A stretch of DNA of 23,006 nt from Batkoa obscura (Eukaryota > Entomophthoromycota > Entomophthoromycetes > Entomophthorales > Batkoaceae): the NCBI GenBank assembly GCA_030770535.1, contig JASVEC010000266.1, positions 1-23,006 of the forward strand, given 5' to 3'. The notes under the pieces are model-generated. The model ran no database searches, had not been told where the DNA came from, and saw nothing but the letters and a program-made list of their open reading frames with translations. This document shows, in pieces, positions 1-8,176 of this stretch; position 1 is the first letter of the stretch, and every line of letters starts with the position of its first letter. The position numbers were made by a program, and so were the translations under genes.

Positions 1-416
1 AAATAAAGCATTCGAAGTATATTTTAATTGTATTTGGTATGCTATTGCTTTTGTTACCTTGATTTAAATATTTAAAAAAAAATACATAAGAATACAATGA
101 AAAAACCACGAACAGTATTAATTGTCTCTTCTACTAGAATTATTAATTGATACAGCTGGTATAACTAACTCTATTACGACCTATTTAACTGTTTATTTAA
201 GAATAATAGCATCCCAGAATCTATAGATAGCAGGTAAAAAAATGATCCAAATAAAAAAGTGGCTCTAAAAACTGCCGCAAATTAAGCCCCAATAGAATTG
301 CAGCAGTTGTAAACAGAAATTGTTCATAAACACAGCATAGTTACTTTAAATTTTCATGGAACAAAAAAGGATTATTTCAAGTCAAATTGAACAATAATTA
401 TTTTTTGTCTTGAAAA
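1..416. other. AT-rich intergenic region upstream of Mid1
   Basis: No reading frame of convincing length or composition lies here on either strand. It should hold the promoter and 5' UTR of the Mid1 gene. No TATAAAAAG box like those before several other genes in the window is present. The only clear structure is a GC-richer hairpin at 271-307, listed separately. Confidence 0.6.
271..307. repeat. GC-rich imperfect hairpin upstream of Mid1
   Basis: The left arm ACTGCCGCAAATT (271-283) pairs with the right arm AATTGCAGCAGT (296-307). The stem has about 11 base pairs, one C-A mismatch and one bulged A, around a 12-base loop rich in C and A. It ends 109 bp before the Mid1 ATG, so it could lie in the promoter or the 5' UTR. 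It stands out because its surroundings are almost pure A+T. Function is unknown. Confidence 0.5.
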
Positions 417-2027
417 ATGTTGCTTCACTATTGTATATTTTTGTTTTTTGATTTCATTCTAAGTTTGAAGGACAGTGTAAAATTATCGGATGGTGCTACA
501 AGTCAGGATATAATTACTGGACGTCAGGTAAAATATTTTCATTATGATTTGAAAGCAAACTCCGATGTGTTATATATTACTCTAAATATGTGTGACTTAT
601 CAAATGGTAATAGCGCCCTCGATTTATACTATACTATAAAAGATGAGCCTGATAATGTCTTAGATGGTTGGAATAGAATTGGGATACATAAAACTATTTC
701 TACTTATGACTCTACATTCATCCATTTTAGCAAAAGCGCTCTAGAGGACTATCTATTTGGAATAAGAAGGGATAATATAACAATTGAAAATCAAAACAGC
801 AAGAAAGTGTATTTTGCAGTAAAATTGAACGATCCGGATCAAAGTAAAATTGACTTTGAAGTCACTTTATCGACTAGAGAATATATTAACAATGTAGATA
901 ATACAATCGTGGGATTATTTTCAGACTCAGATCATAATAGTGCTTCAGTAATCATCAACAATAAGCATATAAAGCATCTCAGTAGAGAGGATGATATTTA
1001 CAATATGTATTACTTCAAATTTGAGCCAAGTAGAAGGTTAAACACAATGTGCTATTTAAATTATAAAAAGCGTAGTATAGTGCTTTCAGGGGATAAAGGG
1101 AAGCTGCTACAAAATATTAAAGTGGCAGAAACAACAGATCAAATAGACGATGTAGAAACAATTTACGGGGCTTATTTTTTAAAACTAGAAGAAAACACAG
1201 AATATGTTACTTATTTTGTCAATAATAGAAATAAGCACACTTATCCGCCTATATATTTTCAAACTAAGAAAAAAAGTCAACAGTGCTATCTTGCAACTAA
1301 TTTTAAATTTTGCGACGAGATTTCCTATTCGATTCCAGTGCCCGATGTAGAAGATGGCAAAAGCTCACAAGAAAGTTATATTGAAGAGCGTATTCGAATT
1401 AATAAAGCAGTACAAATTTATGATAAAAAAGCTGAAGATATATATAGCAATTTCACTGATTTAATTAATCAATATAACTGCGATAACAACAGAAAGAGAT
1501 ATTCTCCAGTTAGAGGTTGTGATGATTGTAAACGCGCATATAAAAATTGGATATGTGGTATAACTATTCCTAGGTGTACTGATAGTGTTTTTGACTCTAA
1601 ATCTGTAATCCGAAGGAATAAAGAAGATAAAATAAAGCCTTTTGTATACGATGAACTAGGTATCAATGAATTTAATGAACTGAAACCTTGTGCTGAGCTA
1701 TGTCATCATGTAGTGCAATCCTGTCCAGCTTCATTTAAATTCACCTGTCCTAAGGCTTCAAATACATTAGAAAGTAGTTATTTCAAAGGAACTGATAATG
1801 AAAGTGGTAGTATATTTAAACAGATTGAAATAGATATTGGCCAATTCTACTCATCACATTTTTCAAACGAAACTACAATTCCCAATCTTTACCAAAACCC
1901 TAAATGTAATATACTAGTAGGGGACTTAAACGAACTCTACCTTAATCCACATATTAGCAGTGGTCAGCTTTATCATTTTGATTTTATTAACCTCATTATC
2001 CTACTGCTTGTTTTGTCTTTTGTATAA
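417..2027 (+). CDS. MID1: Mid1-type stretch-activated Ca2+ channel subunit
   Basis: A 536-residue intronless protein, close to the 548 residues of yeast Mid1. In fungi Mid1 is the regulatory partner of the Cch1 calcium channel in the plasma and ER membranes and supports Ca2+ influx under mating, cell-wall or ER stress. Visible here: a short hydrophobic N-terminal leader (residues about 1-16); a long beta-rich extracytoplasmic region; the FCDEISYSIP block near residue 300, matching the FC...YAVP block of Mid1; and a cysteine-rich C-terminal half. The latter includes CDDCKRAYKNWICG (around 372-385), IPRC, and PCAELCHHVVQSCPASF (around 424-440). That second block resembles the frizzled-like cysteine-rich domain shared by Mid1 and animal NALF/FAM155. 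The last ~18 residues are hydrophobic, as in the family. The ATG at 417 is chosen because the leader follows directly. Cch1 is not in the window. Confidence 0.9.
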   Translation: MLLHYCIFLFFDFILSLKDSVKLSDGATSQDIITGRQVKYFHYDLKANSDVLYITLNMCDLSNGNSALDLYYTIKDEPDNVLDGWNRIGIHKTISTYDSTFIHFSKSALEDYLFGIRRDNITIENQNSKKVYFAVKLNDPDQSKIDFEVTLSTREYINNVDNTIVGLFSDSDHNSASVIINNKHIKHLSREDDIYNMYYFKFEPSRRLNTMCYLNYKKRSIVLSGDKGKLLQNIKVAETTDQIDDVETIYGAYFLKLEENTEYVTYFVNNRNKHTYPPIYFQTKKKSQQCYLATNFKFCDEISYSIPVPDVEDGKSSQESYIEERIRINKAVQIYDKKAEDIYSNFTDLINQYNCDNNRKRYSPVRGCDDCKRAYKNWICGITIPRCTDSVFDSKSVIRRNKEDKIKPFVYDELGINEFNELKPCAELCHHVVQSCPASFKFTCPKASNTLESSYFKGTDNESGSIFKQIEIDIGQFYSSHFSNETTIPNLYQNPKCNILVGDLNELYLNPHISSGQLYHFDFINLIILLLVLSFV

Positions 2028-2631
2028 AAAGCGTACTTTTTCTTTAAGTATTCTATTTGAGTCTTTAATTGTGATATAAAGTTTGATTAATTAAACAAAC
2101 ATATGAGAAAAAGAAAATCACAAGTTTTTCAAGTAGCTTAATACAAAATAATCTAATGTGTTTATTAAAATCTAATGAAGAGGATCAAGCTTTTATATTT
2201 AATATATCTAATGCTAATTACTTTATGAAATCGAATATAAAAAATTAATTTTAAATACGCCAAAAGGACAAAAAGCTTCTTAAAAGCTTTAAATAAATTT
2301 TATTATATAGAAAATAATAATAAAATAACAACAAACAATAAAGCTAGTTCTATATAATTTGTAATGCTTTAACAAGTTGATGAAACTATTCAAATATCTA
2401 CAAAAAAGTACTATTTTTTTACTATTTTTTATTATTTTTTATTATTTGGTTTTGGAATCTGTTTTTATTTAATTTATTTAGTAAATAAAACTTGATAATT
2501 TAAAACGTGAAGTTGAACTGTTTTAAGTTAAAAATATCAATAAATATTTGAGAACTCAATATCAAAAATAAATCTATAATTAAACATAACTTTTATAACT
2601 TTTTTATTTTGAATAACAATTTATCATTGAT
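2028..2631. other. AT-rich intergenic region downstream of Mid1
   Basis: About 600 bp of low-complexity AT sequence, including T-runs around 2408-2450. No gene, RNA gene or known repeat seen. A TATAAAAAG 9-mer (2023-2031) overlaps the Mid1 stop codon but has no start codon at a fitting distance and is probably chance. Confidence 0.6.
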
Positions 2632-2904
2632 ATGCAATTCGATTCGTTGTTACATTTAATCTTCATTATTAATTTTAATAGTATCTCTTCAATCCCAGTC
2701 ACGCGTAAAGAAGTCATTAAGGATGAAAATTTAATGGGGAATTTTATTGGTAATTCCATACCAGTCAATGATAGTCCGGCCACGTCGGATGGTTTTATGC
2801 CTCCTTTCTTTACTCAAAAAGATAAACTAACTAAACAACAAGAAGCTGACCCTAACCCAGATCAAGATAACACACCAAAATTTGTATTCAAACCAAAGTT
2901 TTAA
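2632..2904 (+). CDS. Possible small secreted protein, 90 residues
   Basis: I do not recognise this protein. The frame opens with a signal-peptide-like leader (MQFDSLLHLIFIINFNSISS), then about 70 hydrophilic residues rich in Pro, Asp, Asn and Lys with no cysteine. Its codons end in C or G much more often than the flanking AT desert, which supports coding. The ATG is the only good start. No TATA box or homologous motif supports expression, and the sequence just downstream (2905-3411) also has coding-like composition but broken frames. It could therefore be a real small secreted protein, the first exon of a longer gene, or a remnant. The mature part lacks Lys-Arg-spaced repeats or a CAAX end, so a fungal pheromone precursor is not supported. 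Confidence 0.4.
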   Translation: MQFDSLLHLIFIINFNSISSIPVTRKEVIKDENLMGNFIGNSIPVNDSPATSDGFMPPFFTQKDKLTKQQEADPNPDQDNTPKFVFKPKF

Positions 2905-3420
2905 AGAAATCCTTTTTTTAAACCTTGGAGTCAGAGGCTTCCAAGTGTTTCTCATTAGAAATTTAGGATGGGATTGAAATTTTTTAATGAATAAAATTTT
3001 TACTTTAGCTTTTATTCTATTCAGATAATTTTTTATATCTTTTAGAAATACTTAGCTATGGCATTGTTTATGATCAACTTGATAGCTCTATCCAAAGTCA
3101 GAAAGAGACCTTTAACTAGTAGCGTATAACGAATATCATAATCAAATTACATGAGGCTAATTGATAGCTATAACGAACTTAAGATAATAATTGAATAATT
3201 CTACAAGTTATTGGACGAGACTACAGGGTTAAGAGCGTACTCCACAGGCCTATCTGAGAAACTGAGCTCTGGATCCTCAGTTAAAAGACAAAAATGTCTG
3301 AAAACTCTAACCAAAACAACTTTTTATTTGTCTTTATTTTTTATTTGTCTTTATTTTTTATTTAACGTTATAGTTAAATATGTAAAAATTTTCCTTCAGT
3401 TGGATCAATGAGTACAACTA
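2905..3420. other. Coding-like but broken sequence block
   Basis: This stretch has more G and C and more codon-like texture than its surroundings, but no frame with an ATG is long. On the plus strand, 3058-3129 encodes 23 residues. A frame from about 3211 to 3411 reads like protein (GLRAYSTGLSEKLSSGSS) but has no ATG. On the minus strand, the frame containing TEDPELSFSDRPVEYALNP (about 3300-3205) and another containing LTLDRAIKLIINNAIAKYF (about 3105-3050) also look protein-like. An old decayed gene on either strand would explain this; I cannot assign a family. Confidence 0.3.
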
Positions 3421-3760
3421 GTCTATTTCAAATCTTGTATACTATTAAAATCTAATCACCTATAAGAATTAAAAATTTATTACTCTTTACTTACAAAAGT
3501 GATATTTATATTATGTAAAGTAGAAACTACTTACTAAATTAATTATAAATGATTTATTTAAAATGATATAATTAAATTTAATACCAAGATTTATAATGTA
3601 AGTCCGTTTCTAATATAATCATTTCCTATTTATATTAGGTTGTAAAATGTATAAATTAATATTTATTAATTTATAGCATAAATCGTATAATATATTTGTA
3701 AATCCAAAACTTTTTTAAAAGTTCCGATTTAATATCAACATAATTGGCACGAAAATAAAT

Positions 3761-3860
3761 TGGGGATGTATTTTTTTGTTTAAGAATTTTACCAACGATC
3801 TTTCCACTCAAATAGTGCTTAAAAAATGGAAAAATAATGAAACTAAAAAAAACAGCCTCA
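3761..3860 (-). mobile_element. Miniature TA-type element, copy 1
   Basis: About 100 bp starting TGGGGATGT and ending ACAGCCTCA, with the shared core TTTCCACTCAAATAGTGC and AAAAAATGGAAAAA. It is in reverse orientation relative to the copies at 9.9-10.2 kb. The flanks read AT on both sides rather than TA, so the target-site copy is not clear here. Non-coding; any movement would need a transposase supplied elsewhere. Confidence 0.75.
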
Positions 3861-4271
3861 ATTTATACATTGTATATCTTTATAATGATGATAAGCTTTT
3901 TAAATAAATTTCATAATTCACCCCTACTTATAATGTCAGAAACAACAACTGTTATGCTTTGAACTATTTTAGAATTAAATTTAAAATTGATTTTTAATAT
4001 CTAAAATCTCAAAAACTTATAAATCGAAAATACTTCAAAGTATAATAATACTAAGTTGAACATCCAACATACTAAATAAAATTAAAATACAAGAAAAGAA
4101 CATGTACTTTTCATAAAGTTTGAAATAATAGAAAAACAAAACAAGGTAAAATAAAAGATATGTTAAATAACCGAATAAAATTTTGATTAAAATTTCAGTT
4201 TAACTTATTAATTTAAATAGAAATGATAGTATGGATTAGTAACTGAAATTGTAATTTGGAATTAGAATTGA

Positions 4272-4280
4272 TATAAAAAG
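4272..4280 (+). promoter_or_regulatory. TATA box of the sulfate permease gene
   Basis: TATAAAAAG, 38-46 bp before the ATG at 4318. The identical 9-mer precedes the POT, HSP20 and CENP-B-like genes at similar distances, which makes a real core-promoter role likely. Confidence 0.6.
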
Positions 4281-4317
4281 TAAAGATGATTATTGTATAT
4301 TTTGCAAAACAGAGATC

Positions 4318-6495
4318 ATGATATTCAAAAGGAATGCAAGTAAAGAATCAGTTTCATCTATTAGTAAAAGTTTAAGGAAATATTATAAGATTGAAAAGCC
4401 AAAAGATTATGCTTCTAGGAAATTCAATAATTTCAAAATTCAATTCCCAATCTACTTATCTTCTTTATTTCCTATACTATCCTGGCTTAGTAAATATAAT
4501 TTTAAATGGTTCTATGGTGATTTGTTAAGTGGTATTACAATCGGAATTTTACTAATACCACAATCAATTGCATACTCAAAATTAGCTGAAATACCAATTC
4601 AATACGGATTATACTCGAGTTTTATAAGCAATATAGTCTATACTCTAGTTGGAGGAAGCCGAGAAATAAGTATGGGCCCAAATGCTGTATTGAGTTTAAT
4701 CATTGCAAATATTATAAATAAACTGGAGGACTATGATAGTCGGATTGTTTCATCAAACCTGTGTTTGTTATTCTCAATAATATCTACTTTTATCGGACTA
4801 TTTAAACTGGGATTTCTATTAGAACTAATTCCAAGTCCTGTATTGTTTGGGTTTACAATGGGCGCAGCATTTACTATTGTGCTTTCTCAACTCCCTAATT
4901 TATTAGGAATTCCGTTAAAAAATAGTTTTAATAATGTAGCAGTACTAGCTGATTTATTTAATAATATAACAAATATGGAATATATTAATTTAATTATTGG
5001 AATAAGTTCATTACTAAGTCTATTAACTATTGATTTTGTGATTAATAAATACAAAAAGAGATTTCGCTTTTTAAGTTTTATTTTAATGGCAAATAATACA
5101 ATTACTATTGTATTATTTACATTAATATCGCTATTGATCAAATCAAACTATGAAAATTTAAAAATAATTGGGGATGTACCTAATGGATTTAATGATATTT
5201 CGTTCAAAGTAGACACCGAATTATGGGGTGAACTTATATCAAATATACCAAGTCTGTTATTAGTTGCTATTTTGGAGCATGTTGCTGTATGTAAAACGTT
5301 TTCAACTAAAATTGGATACCGAGTTTCTATTTCACAAGAATTTTTTTCAGTCGGCTTATGCAATTTCTTTACAGGTTTATTGAATGGCTATCCAATATCT
5401 GGATCGTTATCACGAGCAGCAGTTTTGTCACAATCTGGAGTGAAAACACCATTATCATGTTTATTTGTATCAATCGTAATTTTAATCGCACTTTATTTTC
5501 TTACTTCTGCTTTTTATTACATACCAATAAGCACTTTAGCTAGCATTATTATCAAATCAAGCATATCGTTATTACCAGGGTATAAATATGTCATTCAATT
5601 ATTTAATGTGTCAAAAAAAGATTTTTTATTGTTTATAGCTGCTTTTTTATTCACTTTCTTTTTAGGCGTTCAATATGGGATCCTAATTTCAGTTGGATTA
5701 GCATTTATGTTCTTAGTATATAACATTGCTAAGCCTAAGTTTTATGTATTAGGCAAAGTGTGTGAGAGAAGAGATGTTTATGTAGACAAATATCATCCTG
5801 CATATCAAACCGATGATGTGCTACCAGGCGTAATAATATTTCGAATCCAAGAGTCAATCATATTTGCAAATATCAATTATTTAAAGAATAGGTTAATGGA
5901 CTACGTTTTAGAAACAACAGAACCTTCAGCCAAAATTGATGGGAATTATAATAAGCTATGGAGCAACGACTTGAACGAAAGAGCAAAAGAACTAAGAAAA
6001 ATTCGAGCTTTAAAGTTAAACAAAGCTGTTAAGCATGTACCTGAATTACCCTTTCTGAAAGCTGTTATCTTGGATTTAAGTGGAGTCAATACAATTGACG
6101 CTTCTGGTATTAAAGGATTGAAAGAACTAAAGGATGAGCTTAATAAATATTGTGGTACTAACAAATTTGAACTTCATTTCGTTTCAATACATTTAAAAGT
6201 ATTGAGAACTTTAATGATATCGGATCTGGCATTATCATTTGATAGCAATAACATAAGTACATCACATAATGATAACGCTAATGACCGTAGTCAAAATAAG
6301 TTAAGTCTATTAAACTTCGAATCCGTTAAAAATGAATTAATTGATTTTCAAGCAGACAATTTAAATGATATTGAAATTGCGACATCACTAATTGAGTTTA
6401 ATCAAGAAATTGAGCCTATTTTATTAAACTGTTCTGCCTTTATCCATCTTACTTTAAATAATGCGGTAAAAGCAATTAAAATTAATTTTTATTAA
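4318..6495 (+). CDS. SulP-family sulfate permease
   Basis: A 725-residue intronless membrane protein that imports sulfate (probably with protons) across the plasma membrane for cysteine and methionine synthesis. After a basic cytosolic N-terminus of about 60 residues comes the SulP core with 10 or more hydrophobic segments. It includes SGITIGILLIPQSIAYSKLA (about 77-96), the GGSREISMGPNAVLSL block, and LNGYPISGSLSRAAVLSQSG followed by VKTPLS, all close to fungal SUL/CYS-14 permeases. Residues about 485-650 form the cytosolic STAS domain, with AVILDLSGVNTIDASGIKGL carrying the conserved Asp-Ala-Ser-Gly turn. A tail of about 70 residues rich in Asn and Asp follows. The length is slightly under the 780-890 residues of Neurospora CYS-14 or yeast Sul1/2. 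Substrate specificity (sulfate versus other anions) is inferred from family only. No introns; TATA box at 4272. Confidence 0.9.
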   Translation: MIFKRNASKESVSSISKSLRKYYKIEKPKDYASRKFNNFKIQFPIYLSSLFPILSWLSKYNFKWFYGDLLSGITIGILLIPQSIAYSKLAEIPIQYGLYSSFISNIVYTLVGGSREISMGPNAVLSLIIANIINKLEDYDSRIVSSNLCLLFSIISTFIGLFKLGFLLELIPSPVLFGFTMGAAFTIVLSQLPNLLGIPLKNSFNNVAVLADLFNNITNMEYINLIIGISSLLSLLTIDFVINKYKKRFRFLSFILMANNTITIVLFTLISLLIKSNYENLKIIGDVPNGFNDISFKVDTELWGELISNIPSLLLVAILEHVAVCKTFSTKIGYRVSISQEFFSVGLCNFFTGLLNGYPISGSLSRAAVLSQSGVKTPLSCLFVSIVILIALYFLTSAFYYIPISTLASIIIKSSISLLPGYKYVIQLFNVSKKDFLLFIAAFLFTFFLGVQYGILISVGLAFMFLVYNIAKPKFYVLGKVCERRDVYVDKYHPAYQTDDVLPGVIIFRIQESIIFANINYLKNRLMDYVLETTEPSAKIDGNYNKLWSNDLNERAKELRKIRALKLNKAVKHVPELPFLKAVILDLSGVNTIDASGIKGLKELKDELNKYCGTNKFELHFVSIHLKVLRTLMISDLALSFDSNNISTSHNDNANDRSQNKLSLLNFESVKNELIDFQADNLNDIEIATSLIEFNQEIEPILLNCSAFIHLTLNNAVKAIKINFY

Positions 6496-7250
6496 TTTTT
6501 ACTATATTATACCTCGTCTTCATCAGACCTATACTCTATTATTTATCCATCATATATATCCCTATATTAAAACCTTTACTTGTTATTCTTTTTTTATTTT
6601 TCTATATTTGATAAAGATGAAGTTTATAAGAAATTGAAATCAAAAGTATTTATAAACAAGTTTTTGAATGTATGTATTATAAAAGTTAATATTAATCATT
6701 ATACAATAATAAAATAACTAGCAATAAAGTATATTGAAACTCTACTATTTGATAATGTCAGTCAATCAAGCATGCTATGTGGGATTTGTAAAAAACCAAA
6801 GATACTCTTTAATTTATATAAAAGAACATTAAAGGATACACGGCTGATGACCTAATTTTATTTCTCAATCGGGATTTTTTCAAAGTAAACAAACAGATTA
6901 GCCGCAAATGTTGTTACTTTTTACTTATTTAGTAAAAAATTCACAGCTATATCTTCTAATTATTAGTTAGGTATTTGTATTCGAATCCCTTTACTTTAAT
7001 TGATTTTAACTTTCGTAGAATTATTGTGATTTTTAACAGATATGTATATTATTAATAGGAAATAATATATTTGATGTTTAAGTCATGGTATTTCAATATA
7101 TCAATGGTAATAATTTGCAAGCATTTTATGATGTATTTTAATTCTCTAACATAAAGGCTTAAAGTAAAAAGCGAGATATATAATACTAGACTAAGAACTC
7201 TGTAAATCCTTAATACAAGTATTCAATGATACATTTACCAATATAAACAA

Positions 7251-8032
7251 CAGCTGAAATAAGGACTATGTTAAATATAGATAAGCTTTTTTATATATCT
7301 ATATTTAATTGTAAACTTAAAATATCAAACCACTAGATAAGCTTCACAATATAGCACAAATACCATTATATAATCAGCTGATAAAGTACCGAGAACAAAT
7401 CTTATTTTGAACTTTAAATAACTTAAAAAAGGCAAACTGTGATTTAGTAAATCAGCTGAGAGTCATTTGATGTTACATTTGAAGGGTTCACTCCATTGGT
7501 TAACTTGCTAAAATTTACTAGCATCAGATGCTTCAGGGTGTATTTTCCGCATAAATAAAAAATATTATACAACTACTATTAATAATTTTATTTCTAATAT
7601 TTTATAATAAAATAATAAAAAACATAATTAAATATTAGTCATATAAAATAGTATTAACATAAAGCTTAGAAAGAGGTTACAAATGTAAAATTAGAAGTCA
7701 GTTACAAAAATTCGAATATTCTAAGAAAGTTAATAGAAAAATCAATGTTACCTATCAACTATTATTTTATTATGGTTAATTCTAATATTATTTTATAATT
7801 TATTCTGGATTTTGATTGCCATTGCTCGATAATAACTCTAAAATAAACATCTTTACAAAAGGTAAAACAGAATAGTAGAAAAAAGTAGCTTGAAAAAAAG
7901 TGGTTGATAGAATTAGAAATAAGCTGTTTATGCTTAATTAATTGTGTGAAGAATCAATCATTTACGATAAACCAATAACAAGGAAAACAAGAGTAAATGA
8001 AATAAATTTTATATGGGAAATAACTTCAGCTG
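7251..8032 (+). promoter_or_regulatory. Cluster of CAGCTG and GATAAG sites before the POT gene
   Basis: CAGCTG occurs at 7251-7256, 7375-7380, 7453-7458 and 8027-8032, each followed by A. AGATAAGCTT occurs at 7279-7288 and 7335-7344. CAGCTG is an E-box form bound by bHLH factors, and GATAAG is the core bound by fungal nitrogen-control GATA factors, which regulate peptide and amino-acid transporters in other fungi. Only two further CAGCTG hexamers were noticed in the window (about 154 and inside the POT gene). The regulatory role is inference. Confidence 0.4.
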
Positions 8033-8133
8033 ATAGATGAGGTTAATTTAAAATTTAATCTCATGATAGTTTAAAGAATAATGACCAGGGTTTCTAGGTT
8101 TTAATTATATATCAAATTAAATGATGAAAAAAA

Positions 8134-8142
8134 TATAAAAAG
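8134..8142 (+). promoter_or_regulatory. TATA box of the POT peptide transporter gene
   Basis: TATAAAAAG, 35-43 bp before the ATG at 8177, the same 9-mer and nearly the same spacing as in front of the sulfate permease. Confidence 0.6.
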
Positions 8143-8176
8143 AGTAAAAGGTTAATTTAATATCTTAAAAAAACAA

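Larger units (their letters stand above)
3421..4317. other. Intergenic region upstream of the sulfate permease
   Basis: AT-rich spacer that holds one copy of the miniature TA-flanked element (3761-3860) and the sulfate permease promoter. No CACGTG-type sulfur-control site was seen. A GATAAGCTT motif lies at 3890-3898. Confidence 0.6.
6496..8176. other. Long AT-rich spacer, likely POT control region
   Basis: About 1.7 kb without a convincing gene. One 46-codon open stretch (about 6713-6855) encodes a CGICKKPK segment and is reported as a finding. The second half carries four CAGCTG motifs (7251, 7375, 7453, 8027) and two copies of AGATAAGCTT (7279-7288 and 7335-7344). It presumably contains the regulatory region of the peptide transporter at 8177. 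Confidence 0.5.

Noticed and set aside
3211-3411. Open frame of 66 codons as an independent gene
   Set aside because: It has no ATG and ends in a tract generated by a duplicated TTTGTCTTTATTTTT unit. Kept only as part of a possibly decayed region.
6961-6995. TTCGAAT resembling a tRNA T-loop
   Set aside because: The five bases on each side do not pair and no matching acceptor stem, D arm or anticodon arm could be found. Similar TTCGA strings near 10740 and 15529 fail in the same way.
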